A stretch of 64,000 bases of DNA from Gambelia wislizenii. Lineage: Eukaryota; Chordata; Lepidosauria; Squamata; Crotaphytidae. Location of the stretch: NCBI GenBank assembly GCA_030847615.1, contig JAUMIR010000005.1, forward strand, positions 240,784,645 through 240,848,644, given 5' to 3'. Of this stretch, positions 1 through 10,842 are shown one piece after another. Position 1 is the stretch's first letter. Each line of letters begins with the position of its first letter. The notes beneath the pieces are model-generated. The model made no database searches. It was not told the DNA's origin and worked only from the letters and a program-made list of their open reading frames with translations. A program made the translations under genes and the position numbers.

Positions 1-3000
1 GAACTACAATTGGAGATTAAACGAATTCTTACTTAGAGACGAAGATTTCTTGGGAAGGTTAAAACTGGAAGTAAAACAATACTTTAAGGAAAACACAACA
101 GACGATTGTAAGATGAGGACAATTTGGGATGCTGGTAAGGCAGTAATACGGGGGATGCTAATAAAAAGAGGATCAGAAGTAAAAAAGTTAAGGTCAAGCA
201 GATTTAAATTTCTATTAGAAGAACTAAAGAAGAGAGAAGAGCAACTAAGAGAAAAGCCAAGTGAGGAGAAAGTGGTTAGACAGATAAAATTGATACAGAA
301 ACAATTAAATTTGGAAGCTATGACAGAGATTGAAAGACAACTAAGAAGAACCCGGCAAAGACATTTTGAATATGCGAATAAGGCCTGTAGATGGTTGGCG
401 CATAGACTGAGAAGAGAGAGAGAGAAGAAATTGATTGTAGAAATTAAACACAAGGAAACAACAATAACAAACCAAGAAGAAATTCAAAAGTTGTTTTACG
501 AATATTACAGAAAATTGTTTGAAAATAAAAGATTAGAGGAAGACACCAAATTGGAATTAAGGAATTATTTAGATGAACAAAATATTCCTAAAATAACGCT
601 AGAACAAATGAAATTGTTAAATTCAACAGTTACAATGGAAGAAATCAATACTGCAATACGGGAAATGAAATTTAACAAAGCTCCAGGGCCAGATGGCTTT
701 ACTGCCATATATTACAAGAAATTGGAAAACGAATTAGCGCTGCCCTTTCAAAAAACTATAAACAGTATAGAAAAAGAGGGGATCCCAGAATCTTGGATAG
801 ACGCAAATATCTCGTTAATACCAAAAGAAGGCAGAGACAAAAAGGAGATAACGAATTACAGACCAATATCATTGCTCAACACCGACTATAAAATCTATGC
901 GGCAATACTTGCCAGAAGATTAAAGAACGTACTATCTGAGATAATACATGAAGATCAGAGTGGTTTTCTGACAGGGAGGCAGATTAGGTATAACACACGG
1001 ATAGTACTAGATATATTGGAATACTTCGAACAGCATAGCGAGAAAAAACTGGCTATGCTGTTTGTGGATGCAGAAAAAGCCTTCGATAACGTGAACTGGG
1101 ACTTTATGATAGAAACAATGAAGAGAATGGAGATAGGAGATAACTTTATAAAAAGAATAGAGCAAATTTATACCATCCAGAGGGCCCAATTAATAATTAA
1201 TGGGAATAGATCCGATAAGATTCCAGTGATGAAAGGTACTAGACAAGGTTGTCCCCTCTCCCCACTACTTTTCATTTTAGTACTAGAAGTCTTCAATAGG
1301 GAAATAAGAGCAAATAAAAATATTCCAGGGGTTAGAATCAAAGGTCATGAGTTTAAACTGAGAGCTTTCGCAGATGACCTTGTCTTATTTGTTGAAGATC
1401 CACTGGAAAATATTGAGGAAATTATGAGAACGATAGAGCAATTTGGGAAGCACTCAGGTTTTAAAATCAATATGGGAAAATCATCCTTATTAACAAAGAA
1501 TCTGACAAAAAAAGAAGAAGATCTGACTAAAAAATCAAGATGTAAAATAGAAAAAAAAAGTAAAATACCTGGGTCTCTGGATAACTAAAAGAAATGCCGA
1601 TCTATTCGACAATAATTATACAAAAATTTGGAAGGAAGTTAAGGAAGATTTTGAAAGATGGGGCAAACTAAACTTAACTATTATGGGAAAGATTTCAGCA
1701 TTTAAAATGAATGTACTTCCCAAGTTGCTATATTTGTTTCAGAATTTGCCAATATTGAATAATGACAGACCATTTGAAATATGGAGAAAAGACATTTTGG
1801 AATTTGTGTGGGGTAAAAGAAAACCAAGAATTAAATGGTCATATTTAATAGATACATGGGACAGAGGTGGTTGTGGAATGCCAGAAGTAAAAATGTATTA
1901 TTACGCTGCAGTGATGGTGTGGATATTGGAATGGGTAAAGTTGAAGGATGAAAAATTGCTGGCTTTGGAAGGACATAATAACAGATATGGGTGGCACGCA
2001 TATCTGTGTTATGGAAAGGATAAAGTTAATAGGGATTTTAATAACCACTACATAAGAAGATCATTATTAGCAGTATGGAAGAAAGTTAAGAACAAATTTT
2101 ACAACAAAATTCCATTTTGGACATCGCCTCAGGAAGCGTTTTTTGGAAGGTGGTTAGATCGAGCACAATATTTAAGATATAAGGATCTGATAGTATTGGA
2201 TGATAATAATGACACCAAATTAAAATCCAAAGAACAAATAAGCCAAAAAGTTAATTGGTTTACATATTTACAGTTGAGGGAAAGGTTCAAGGAAGACCAA
2301 AACAATGGAGGAATAGAGCTGGAGTACAATGAATTAGATGAATTAATGTGGGAAGACCAAAGGAAGAAAAAAATAGCCAAATTTTACAAATTGTTGATAA
2401 CCAGATATCTAGAGCCGGAGGTTATAAAGGAATATACCATACAGTGGGCAAGAGATATAGGACGCAACCTAGAACTAGAAACTTGGGAAAAAACACGGAC
2501 TAAATCATTCAGATTCACAGCCTGTCAGAATTTAAGGGAAAACTATGTTAAAATTACACATAGATGGTACTTCACACCAGTTAGATTAAGCAAGATGGGA
2601 ACAAATATATCTAAAAACTGTTGGAAGTGTCAATCAAATGAAGGTTCTCTAATCCACATGTGGTGGAAATGTAAGGTAATTAAAAAGTTCTGGTTAATTG
2701 TACATAATATGATTAAGAAAATCTTACAGATTGAATATGAACTCAAACCAGAACTTTACATTCTAAACATGACGAATGTACTAGGTAAAGCAGAAAGTCA
2801 ACATTGGAGAATTATGTTGTACATGGTAACCGCGGCAAGGTTAGTTATTGCTAAAAAGTGGAAGCAGAAAGAACCACCTAGAATTAAAGAATGGCTAACT
2901 AAACTTATAGATATGATAGAATTAGACTGTATGACTAATAGGTTGCGTAATGTTCAATGTAAAAAATCTTTAAATACCTGGTTACCTTTGATAAAGTTTT

Positions 3001-3484
3001 GGAGAGCAAATGAAGATGGGGAAGAGATACAGAAACTGCTATTATATTAGGAGACAGCTTGGATGTTAGTGTGAATGTAGAAGATAATTTGTAGAGGTAA
3101 AACGGAGTGTTATAGTGAACAAGTAATGAGACGAAGACATTACATCTGAAGAAAGAGAAGAAGGGTTAGGAATTAAGAAGGTTGTATGTTTTAATGAAAG
3201 TTGTTAACCTTGGCACACTAGGGGATAGTGTGAGGAAGTTAGAATATGAAGACGACGAAGATTTGTGTATAAGACAGAAGAATAAGCAACAGAAATCGCA
3301 AGGTTTCTACTGAATAATGCATGGGAAAATAAGTGTTAAAGAGAGATCAGAGAAGAAGAAAAAAGATAAAGTGATGTAATTTTTTTTTCTTTACCTCTTT
3401 TCTTTTTTCTCTATGTACAATAGAAATGGATTGTGTATATACTATTATTATTTAAATAAAAAATAAAATGCAAAAAAAAAAAAA
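1..3484 (+). mobile_element. L1 LINE, 3' part, cut by left window edge
   Basis: This is the 3' half of an L1 retrotransposon: ORF2 from the window edge to a TAG at 3048-3050, a 3' UTR of about 420 bases rich in A and G, an AATAAA at 3455-3460 and a 13-A tail at 3472-3484. The coding part is open except for one frame change, so the copy is fairly young. The 5' end and the left target-site duplication lie outside the window. The tail directly abuts a DNA-element fragment starting at 3486, so the L1 probably inserted into that element. Confidence 0.92.
2..3050 (+). pseudogene. L1 ORF2 (endonuclease/reverse transcriptase), partial, one frameshift
   Basis: ORF2p makes the L1 cDNA by target-primed reverse transcription in the nucleus. 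The reading frame is already open at base 2, so the N-terminal endonuclease lies outside the window. Reverse-transcriptase motifs are in order: NKAPGPDGF near base 680, IPKEGRD and NYRPISLLNTDYKI near 820-900, FVDAEKAFDNVNW near 1063, GTRQGCPLSPLLF near 1237, and the catalytic FADDL at 1367-1381. The frame is lost in a run of nine A at 1551-1559 and resumes one frame over (KYLGLWITK, then MGKISAFKMNVLPK from 1683). The C-terminus has a zinc-knuckle-like C-x2-C-x8-H-x4-C around 2620-2670. About 1,015 codons are visible, against roughly 1,250-1,300 for full L1 ORF2 proteins. The single homopolymer slip could be real or an assembly error. Confidence 0.9.
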
Positions 3485-3485
3485 G

Positions 3486-3891
3486 GTGCCCCATTATGCT
3501 GGCAAGATGCCAGCGTCAATGGGAAGTCCCTACCAGAACACTTCCGGGTGAGATCGGGACATCAAGGTAAGTGATACACTTTTTTGTATCCTCCCCTGAT
3601 TACTTGTAATGTTTTATGTGTGTTTTTGTGCTTGCTGGCACTTTTTGTCTTTTATTTTGCTTTTAATTATTGAATTTTCCACCCTCTTGTCTTCTCACGA
3701 GAACAGTTCGGACTTCAAACCAGGAAGTGAAAGGAGCTCTATTAGAGCTCCATTCACTCCTGGGCTGCCTGTTGATGTCACTAAAGTAGGTGTGAAAAGT
3801 TTCCTTTTTCTGCCAGGACAGGGAGAGGGGCAGGAAAAGAGATTGCAGGAGGGGAACACTTTTTTTGTTTCTGTCTGATAATCTCCTCAGA
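3486..3891. mobile_element. Fragment of a GGAxxTTxTCxGAC-end DNA element
   Basis: The segment resembles 38236-38588 along most of its length (GTGCCCCAT at the start, AGAACACTTCC, GAGATnGGGACAT, GTTTTTGTGCTTG, CTCCATTCACTCCTGGGC). The right end reads GTCTGATAATCTCC, the inverted end of the group of elements at 6036, 35035, 43563 and 49360. The left end is missing where the L1 tail abuts. No transposase is encoded, so it is non-autonomous. Confidence 0.6.
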
Positions 3892-4000
3892 GGAAGGAAC
3901 TGGCAAAAACACCTCTCAGTATTCCTTGCCTCTGAAAACCTTATGAAATTTATGGAGTTGCCATAGGTCAATGAGCAACTTGAAGGTATACACACATAAT
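3892..4000 (+). mobile_element. Tail fragment of a 5S-type SINE with BovB-like 3' end
   Basis: The sequence CAGAGGAAGGAACTGGCAAA then ATGAAATTTATGGAGTTGCC and CAACTTGAAGGTATACACAC matches the body and tail of the 5S-derived SINE read on the minus strand at 11930-12140. The 5S head is missing here. The tail resembles the RTE-BovB end carried by several squamate SINEs. Confidence 0.55.
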
Positions 4001-4273
4001 TGATAAAAGCCTCCTAGAAGTTAAATCAATGGAAAAGGTCTTGGAATAGGGACTTGAAATTTACAAAGAACTATGATCTAAAAGAAATGTATTATAAAAT
4101 GCTCTATAGATGGCACTAGACTCCAGAGAAAATTGCTAAGATGCACAAAACAAATAATAATAAATGCTAGAAATATGGAGAGACTGTCAGGACGTTTTCT
4201 AATAAGTGATGGCAATGTTCAAAAGTTAAAAAAATATTGGGAGGAAAGACATAATGTTATAATAAGAATCTTA

Positions 4274-4603
4274 GGACTTTTTCGGATGAGTCTTTTACAG
4301 CGCAAGCAGCCTCGTCGCATTGCGAGGCTGCTGCGCTGCAGGGCGTCCCTTTCGGATGACACTCTCCCCTGCTGGTACTGTTGCATTACTGCGGGAACAC
4401 TGCAGCATTATATTCGGCGGTTTTCTAATCACGAAAGTTGATTGTGATTAGAAAACCGCCAAATATAATGCTGCAGTGTTCCCATGGTAACGCAACAGTA
4501 CCAGCAGGGGAGAGCGTTATCCAAAAGGGACGCCCTGCAGCGCAGCAGCCTCGCAACGGGGACAAGGCTGCTTGCGCTGTAAAAGACTCATCCGAAAAAG
4601 TCC
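4274..4603. mobile_element. Palindromic Harbinger-like MITE (330 bp)
   Basis: The element begins GGACTTTTTCGGATGAGTC and ends with the reverse complement; the arms pair over most of its length, with the centre near 4435-4445 (ATCACGAAAGTTGATTGTGAT). TTA lies on both sides (4271-4273 and 4604-4606), the 3-bp target typical of PIF/Harbinger transposons. It carries no transposase. It is inserted in the old L1 at 4019-5462, so it is younger than that L1. It shares its ends with 36071-36326 and 5122-5213. Confidence 0.8.
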
Positions 4604-5121
4604 TTAGAATCAAACTTTCCAATGCTGCCTTAACTATATTTATTAAATATGTTAGAGAGGCTGGATAAACAAATAGAAAGAAGATATTGGTGAGTGTTAT
4701 TATATATGATCACCACAGCAAAGATAATTTATGCCAAATTTTGGAAAAATACAGAGATCCCATCTGTTGAAAAGTGGTTAGTAAAATTACAAGAAACAGC
4801 AGAAATGGATAAATTAACTACAGTATTTTGATGAATGATAAGTCTGCAAATAAGTTTAAGGGAAAATGGAATTGTTTACTACCCATATGGGAGAAGAAAT
4901 GGGGGAAGTTAGCACTATTAAACTTGGAAGTATAGTTTAAAGTCATAAATTATTTCTTGAAAAATTTCAATAGTTGTTTCTATTATTTTCTGCTCTTTTT
5001 AGAATATCTTCTAATCCTTATGGTTATATTTAAGATACTAAAGTAATCAGCAGACTCTTTAGTAATATAATATATGATATTGAAGAGGATAGTTTTTTAC
5101 AAATTTAGAACCAGATTCTTA

Positions 5122-5213
5122 GGACTTTTTCGGATGGAAGAAAAGTAACGCAAGCAGCGTCACCAGGTTACTGGCGAAAAAGTCCTTAGAATGTAAAAAG
5201 TCCGAAAAAGTCC
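5122..5213. mobile_element. Miniature derivative of the GGACTTTTTCGG MITE
   Basis: The left end GGACTTTTTCGGATG follows TTA at 5119-5121. The right end CGAAAAAGTCC occurs twice, ending at 5185 and at 5213, each followed by TTAGAATGT, so the right end looks tandemly duplicated. The core is only 64 bp (5122-5185) and keeps the subterminal AACGCAAGCAGCGTC seen in 36071-36326. It is an internally deleted copy inside the old L1. Confidence 0.7.
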
Positions 5214-5548
5214 TTAGAATGTAGAGGATAGGAAGTAATGTGCAACAATACTGCATACATTAGGAAAATGGCTGTTTCTTTCTTTTTGATGATATAAATA
5301 TGTGGGGTTTTTTGTTTTCTAGTATGAGAATTAATTATCATATTTAATCATATCTAATATATCTAAGTATTTCCTTCATTTTGTATGGGTGTGTGTGTGT
5401 GTGTGTGTTGCCAATGTGTTTATGTTTTTGAGATAGTTTTAGAAAAATAAATTTTAAAAAAGACCTCCTGGACCAAGGTATGTTTTTTTAATTACTTCTT
5501 ACTGCCTCCTTTGAGCAGAAGGGGACAACTCCTTCCCCAAAAGAACCA

Positions 5549-5680
5549 CTAATCATCTGCCTCAATCATAATATCAGTCCCACCCACTCTCACCTTGGCA
5601 GATTTAATGGAAATGGTCAAATTGAACAAACTGTAGCCCTCACTGCTCCAAGCATTTTCCATGTCTTTGCATTCTACGAT
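5549..5680 (-). CDS. Candidate terminal coding exon, unidentified gene
   Basis: On the minus strand a strong 3' splice site (pyrimidine-rich TCTCTCATTTTTTTTCAG) ends at 5681. It is followed by 43 open codons in phase 0 and a TAG at 5549-5551. The peptide begins IVECKDMENAWSSEGY, continues SLFNLTISIKSAKVRVGG and ends TDIMIEADD. It looks like alternating beta strands and has no low complexity. No repeat family was recognised over it, unlike most of the surroundings. I do not recognise the protein. No convincing partner exon was found upstream (higher coordinates), and no clear AATAAA follows. It may be the last exon of a gene entering from the right, an exon relic, or chance. Confidence 0.42.
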   Translation of the reverse strand: MVECKDMENAWSSEGYSLFNLTISIKSAKVRVGGTDIMIEADD

Positions 5681-6035
5681 CTGAAAAAAATGAGAGAGAC
5701 TGTGTAGAAACACAGGAAATTACTTTCCTGGAAATCAGCTGAGAGTTACAGCAAATTGTGGTAGACATGTGCTTATACTACGAGTCCCAAAGCAATGAAA
5801 ATAAAGTACCTTAATCATGTCTAACAAGATATCCTAAACAACTAACACCTCCTTAGATTTCAGCCATCAGACCTCCCTAAAGTGAGATTGGCACTGGATC
5901 CATATTGTTGGCCTCAAAAGAGTTCAACTCCTACTCCTTCCACAACCAAATGACTTTGAACAAAGATTTTGGCTGGCTAGCCAGTCAGAATGGCTAGGTA
6001 AATTATATTATCCCTCCTTTGTTTCATTACACTAT

Positions 6036-6620
6036 TGACATTATCAAACTACCCCCTAAACCCTATTCTTTTGTCGGCATAACTTTATAATTTTTATGCT
6101 GGCAAAAGAACTCCCCATGCCACACTTACCTGTAATCCCAGCAAAAGGCTTCCTGGCAATGAACGAAGAGTGTAATGGAGCTCTGACTATTTCCTTGTTT
6201 GAAATCCCATGGATTCTCTCAAGAATACCTAGTATGGGAAATTCAAAAATAAAAACAAAAAGAATACTCAAAAAAGTTTTTTAAAAGCATACAAACACAC
6301 TTAAAAAGTTCCAAGTAAACCAGGGAGGGTCATAAAAAGTGTGTAACCTACCTGGATGTTGTGATCTCACCTGGAAGTGTTCTCGCCAGACCGGCCATTG
6401 ATGCTGCATTCACGTGAGTACAATGGCGCAAAGTTTCAAATGCTGGCAATGCCGGCACAAAAGTGCCACAGGGATCAATTGATGGCTTGACCCATCAGTA
6501 AAAAAGTATGTTTGTTTAACAGGACATGGTTGCAAAAGGACAACTTTGTGTGGTATGTGCACCCTTTCGGGATCATTAGGAGTCCTTATGACACCTTATT
6601 TGCCTTGCCTGATAATGTCC
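6036..6620 (-). mobile_element. Non-autonomous DNA element, TATCAGAC-type ends (585 bp)
   Basis: The left end GACATTATCAAAC and right end GCCTGATAATGTCC are inverted. TAT (6033-6035) and TAA (6621-6623) flank it as a possible 3-bp target duplication. Internal blocks match 35035-35610 and 43563-44138 in reverse: TGGCAAAAGAACTCC, TGTGATCTCACCTGGAAGTG, GATGCTGCATTCACGTGAGT and CACCCTTTCGGGATCATTAG. Short open frames inside encode nothing recognisable. Confidence 0.65.
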
Positions 6621-6957
6621 TAAGTATGGGGACTCAAAGGGATTCCAATATGCATTCTGTTTTTGTTGTTTGCTACAGACTACAAAAACAGAGTTATTGC
6701 CGGAATGCCCAGGCTAAAAAGATGCAAAACATGATCCATGAGATTTTGGCAAGGTTGATGCAAAACATCAAATGCCCTGAAGCGGGGAAGGAAAGAATAT
6801 TCAAAGGGTTAGGGTGTGTGTGAAAGGGGGACTTCTTAAGTGCCAGAAAAACCCAATGGGGTAAATCCATAAGCCCCCTTTCCAGTTTCTTCTCCAGAGT
6901 AAACCTGGAGGATTATACTTGCTTATTTCCCCCTGAAGATCCCTACACTCAAGATGT

Positions 6958-7215
6958 GGCCAAGGGGTTGACTACACGATGAAAAAAATCTGAGAAGAAT
7001 CCGAGAAGAATGTCATTGGTTCTCACGGATGATGGCTCACATTGGCCATATTCAGAAGGAGGGGGGCTGAAAACTCCACATAGTCCATGATAACAGCTTC
7101 TGCTGTTTTTCACAATCTTTTTTAAAAAGTGTGCAAAAATGCGCACAATAGTTGGTCTGTACAACCATTTTGAAAAGGGGCTGAAAATGGACTGAAATCT
7201 GATTGGTTGTTCCTT
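6958..7215. repeat. Fragment of hAT-like family B
   Basis: The block around 7036-7075 (CATTGGCCATATTCAGAAGG, then AGGGGGGCTGAAAACTCC) matches blocks at about 20985-21010 and 42230-42280, and the GTTCCTTGGAGG side is diverged. Ends were not identified. Confidence 0.4.
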
Positions 7216-7636
7216 GGAGGAGGTGGGTTTGCAAAAGAGGGCTTGCAATGCCAGAGCAGACATTATTGTTTTGCTTTTGCGGGCACACAACAACCTCCCT
7301 TTCTCTATGTGGAGCTTTTTGTCCCCCAACAAACGGTCACCCTTCACAAGTTTCTTCCCCTTGAACTGTCCCTCTCATTCATTTGCCTTTCCCTTCCTCC
7401 CTTTTGCTACCGAGGCAAACACGCATGTTGTTTTGAAGGGAAGTCACCGGGGAGGCATTGGGTACAGGCCCTGGTGGCTGTCACCGCCACACAGAACTTC
7501 ATTGCCTGCGGTGCTTTTCAGGGGTGTGAGGAATGGCCTCTAGGAGGGATGGAGGAATGTATGTGTAGACAGCCACCATTGCTGCCATTGCTGTTAAAGA
7601 GTGGAATAATGGCAGCTGAATCAGCCATGCACCGCA

Positions 7637-7678
<42 letters not shown>

Positions 7679-8034
7679 ATACACACACCCAGAGGGCTAT
7701 GGAGGGGATGAATGGCAGCCACGTGCCCTAACACATTAACACACACACACATGGACAGAGGGCCCCAAATACAACCCCCATTTGCCACCAAACCACTAGG
7801 AACTTCTGAGAGCATTGTTGTTCTTTCGGCCATGTGAACTTCAAACTCAGGTAGTTTCCCCATCTCCAATCTTATGAATGCATCGTGGGCACAAATGGGC
7901 ATTGGAGCAAAAGAGAGGTAAGGCGGTGTTTTCCAGAATTAATTCTCCCATCTAGCTGAGCCCCAAGTTATTTCTGAGGCAGAGAATACCATAAGCATCT
8001 CTCCCTGGGAGTAAAAATATGACAACAATAGATA
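7216..8034. other. Non-coding stretch with simple repeats
   Basis: A (CT)n run of about 39 bases lies at 7639-7677, and a short (AC)n at 7739-7752. Overlapping open frames here (for example 7207-7731) owe their length to low-complexity serine/leucine codons and show no protein family. Nothing else recognised. Confidence 0.6.
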
Positions 8035-8052
8035 AATGATAGATAAATGATA

Positions 8053-8122
8053 GAGATTAGATAGATAGATAGATAGATAGATAGACAGATAGATAGACAG
8101 ATAGATAGCAATAGATAGATGA
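8053..8122. repeat. (ATAG)n microsatellite
   Basis: Mostly perfect ATAG units with two ACAG variants. The run leads directly into the CR1 3' tail, whose 8-9-bp ATAGAATC-type units could have seeded it. Confidence 0.9.
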
Positions 8123-8124
8123 TA

Positions 8125-9955
8125 GAATCATAGAATCATAGAATGATAGAATTGCAGAGTTCGGAGAGACCATGAGGGCCATCCAGTCCAACCCCCTGCC
8201 ACGCAGGAAATCTTGATCAAAGCATCCCCAACAGATGGCCATCCAGCCTCTGTTTAAAGACCTCCAAGGAAGGAGACCCCACCACACTCCGAGGGAGTGT
8301 GTTCCACTGCCGAACAGCTCTTACTGTCAAAAAGTTTCTCCTAATGTTGAGGTGGAATCTCTGTTTCTGGAGCTTGTATCCATTGCTCCATGTTCCAGTC
8401 TCTGGAGCAGCAGAAAACAAGCCTGCTCCATCCTCAGTGTGACATCCCTTCAAATACTTAAACAGGGCTATCATATCGCCTCTTAACCGTCTTTTTTCCA
8501 GGCTAAACATACCCAGCTCCCTAAGTCTCTCCTCATAAGGCATGGTTTCCAGACCTTTCACCATTTTAGTTGCCCTTCTCTGGACACGCTCCAATTTGTC
8601 AATATCCTTTTTGAATTGTGGTGCCCAGAACTGGACACAGTATTCTAGGTGAGGTCTGACCAAGGCAGAATAGAGTGGCAGTATTACTTCCCTTGATCTA
8701 GACACTATACTTCTATTGATACAGCCCAAAATCGCATTGGCCTTTTTAGCTGCTGCATCACATTGTTGACTCATGTTCAACTTGTGGTCTACTAGGACTC
8801 CTAGATCCCTTTCGCACGTAGTCTCGTTCAGCCAGGTCTCTCCCATCCTATATCTATGCATTTCATTTTTCCGCCCTAAATGCAGTACTTTACATTTCTC
8901 CATATTGAATTTCATTTTGTTAGCTTTGGCCCAGCTCTCCAGTCTATCCAGGCCATTCTGAATTTTGATCCTGTCCTCTAGGGTATTAGCTACTCCTCCT
9001 AATTTGGTGTCATCTGCAAATTTAATAAGTATGCTCCTACTTCCCTCATCCAAGTCATTGATAAAGATGTTGAATAGCACTGGGCCCAGGACAGAACCCT
9101 GTGGCACCCCACTGGTCTAATCTTTCCAAGACGAAGAGGAGCCACTGCTCAGCACTCTTTGGGTACGGCCGGTCAACCAATTACAAATCCATTGAACAGT
9201 TAACTTGTCTAGCCCACATTTTACAAGCTTGTTTGCAAGAATGTCATGGGGAACCTTGTCAAAGGCCTTACTGAAATCAAGGTATGTGATGCCCACAGCA
9301 TTCCCTTCATCTACCAAGCTGGTAACTTTATCAAAAAAAGAGATCAGATTAGTCTGGCATGACTTGTTTCTCTGAAACCCATGTTGACTTTTTGTGATTA
9401 TGGCATTGCCTTCTAAATGTTCACAGACTCTCTGTTTAATGATCTGCTCTAGAATCTTCCCTGGTATTGATGTCAGACTAACTGGACGATAATTGTTGGG
9501 ATCCTCTTTTTTCCCCTTTTTGAAGATGGGGACAACGTTTGCCCTCCTCCAGTCTGCTGGGACTTCTCCTGTTCTCCAGGAGTTCTCAAAGATTATTGCC
9601 AATGGCTCTGAGATTACATTTGCCAGCTCTTTTAATACTCTTGGATGTAGTTCATCTGGTCCTGGAGATTTAAATTCATTTAGATTAAGAAGGTATTCCT
9701 GTACTACCTCTTTGCTTCTTCTGTGCTGGGTTTCCCCTATTGTGTCCTCTGTTCCATTATCCTCAGGTTGGTCCTCCTTTTCCTTTTTTGAAAACACTGA
9801 GGCAAAGAAGGTGTTGAGTAATTCTGCCTTTTCTCTGTCTCCTGTTAGCATTTTGCTATCTTCTCCACATAGTGGCCCTATCATTTCCTTCTTCCTCCTT
9901 TTGCTGCGGACATACCCCAAAAAAACCCTTTTTATTGTTCTTAACCTCCCTATTG
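8125..9955 (-). mobile_element. CR1 LINE copy a
   Basis: A 5'-truncated CR1 element on the minus strand. The 3' end carries the ATAGAATC direct repeats typical of CR1 tails (8125-8150 on the plus strand), followed upstream by the 3' UTR and about 570 codons of the reverse-transcriptase ORF. The homology stops near 9955, just after a 16-base duplication of CTATTGTTCTTAACCT. It is closely similar to copies at 18924, 31666 and 36627. Confidence 0.92.
8217..9920 (-). pseudogene. CR1 reverse transcriptase, partial, one in-frame stop
   Basis: Reads as one frame from about 9980 to a stop at 8217, interrupted only by TAG at 9114-9116 (related copy at 36627 has a valine codon there: SWKDVTSGVPQGS). 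Motifs: FKSPGPDELHPRVLKELA near 9690, VPIFKKGKKEDPNNYRPVSL near 9500, YLDFSKAFDKVPHD near 9270, GVPQGSVLGPVLFNIFINDL across the stop, and the catalytic FADDTKLGG near 9010. The C-terminal part ([42 protein letters not shown]) is complete. The enzyme would copy CR1 RNA. The N-terminal endonuclease is lost. Confidence 0.9.
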
Positions 9956-10091
9956 TTCTTAACCTATCCCTTGAAAGATAGTAGATAACCTATCCCTAGA
10001 TAGATAGTAGATAACATTTACTTCCCTTTCCTGACACCCAAATCACCTTCCCGAGATGCCTAACTCACGCTATTATATTTGGTTCGGTAGT

Positions 10092-10131
10092 TCATATGGA
10101 TGCAGAACCCATGGATATGGAGGGCTGACTG
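10092..10131 (+). mobile_element. Solo end of a Tigger/MER2-like element
   Basis: ATGCAGAACCCATGGATATG then GAGGGCTGACTG followed by TA is the right terminal inverted repeat of the pogo/Tigger type seen complete at 33333-33547. The rest is missing. Confidence 0.5.
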
Positions 10132-10544
10132 TAATTTTTACTAAAGTGTGACTCAGTGGTATCCATTCTGCTGTTGTGGACAGTTGCTTCCCAGGAATTC
10201 CTTGCAAAAATCCTATTTGTCTGTGTGGAGATGGATCTGTAGAATATGTTATGTATTTTTATTTTGTAATTTTTACAGATGTGTAATTAGGACATATTAT
10301 ACCCCTTTTAAACAAATTCCTGGAAGTCATTTGATTGGTATGTGATTCTTTATGGAGGAGGAGAAGGAGATGAAGACGACAATATGTGGATGACATGTGT
10401 GAGACCTGTGCCAATTTTTTCTGTTTTTAATTATACTATGTTTATTATGTTTTGATATCTTAAATAACTACTAAATTGCTATTGTTCTCTATGCTTTACA
10501 CTGTTTACCTTGTGCGTTATATTTTATATGAAAGCTGTTCTTAT

Positions 10545-10779
10545 TGTTGGTGTGTGTCTTCAAGTCACTTCCCATTTATGGCAAGCCTAAGGTGACCCTG
10601 TCCTAGGGGGTTTTCTTGGCAAGATTTAGTCAGAAAGGGTTTACTGTTGACTTCCTCTGAGGCTGAAAGCCTATGGCTTGCCCAAAGCCACCTCGTGAGT
10701 TTCCATGGCTAAGTGGGGATTTGAAGCCTGGTATCCCAGAGCTCCAGTCCAACACTCAGACTACTACATCATGTTGGCT
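10545..10779 (-). mobile_element. tRNA-derived SINE with BovB-like tail
   Basis: On the minus strand it has a tRNA-like head (AGCCAACATGATGTAGTAGT), a core with TGGCTTTGGGCAAGCCATAG, then CTTGCCAAGAAAACCCCC and a tail ending TTGAAGACACACACC, which resembles RTE-BovB 3' ends. This layout fits squamate Sauria-type SINEs. A second copy starts 64 bases downstream. Confidence 0.75.
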
Positions 10780-10842
10780 CTCATGATGGCTTTTAGTGGT
10801 CTGTGACTTCCTAATAAATACGTACATATCTACAAGTATTGT

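Larger units (their letters stand above)
4019..5462 (+). mobile_element. Older L1 3' fragment, interrupted by two MITEs
   Basis: Translation gives L1 ORF2 C-terminal blocks with stops: DLKEMYYKMLYRWH, then TPEKIAKMHK and a decayed zinc knuckle, VKKYWEERHNVIIRIL up to 4273, and after the first MITE ITTAKIIYAKFWKNTEIPS and KWLVKLQETAEMDKLT near 4710-4820. The 3' UTR includes a (GT)n run at about 5389-5408 and ends with AAATAAATTTTAAAAAA near 5462. A diverged CCTCCT block flanks both sides (about 4011 and 5466) and may be the target-site duplication. It is much more decayed than the L1 at 1-3484. Confidence 0.75.

Noticed and set aside
7207..7731. 174-codon open frame
   Set aside because: Ends in a Ser/Leu tract from a (CT)n microsatellite, overlaps other frames in the same place and shows no domain.
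8053..8122. CRISPR-like array of short repeats
   Set aside because: Simple ATAG microsatellite in a vertebrate genome with no spacers.
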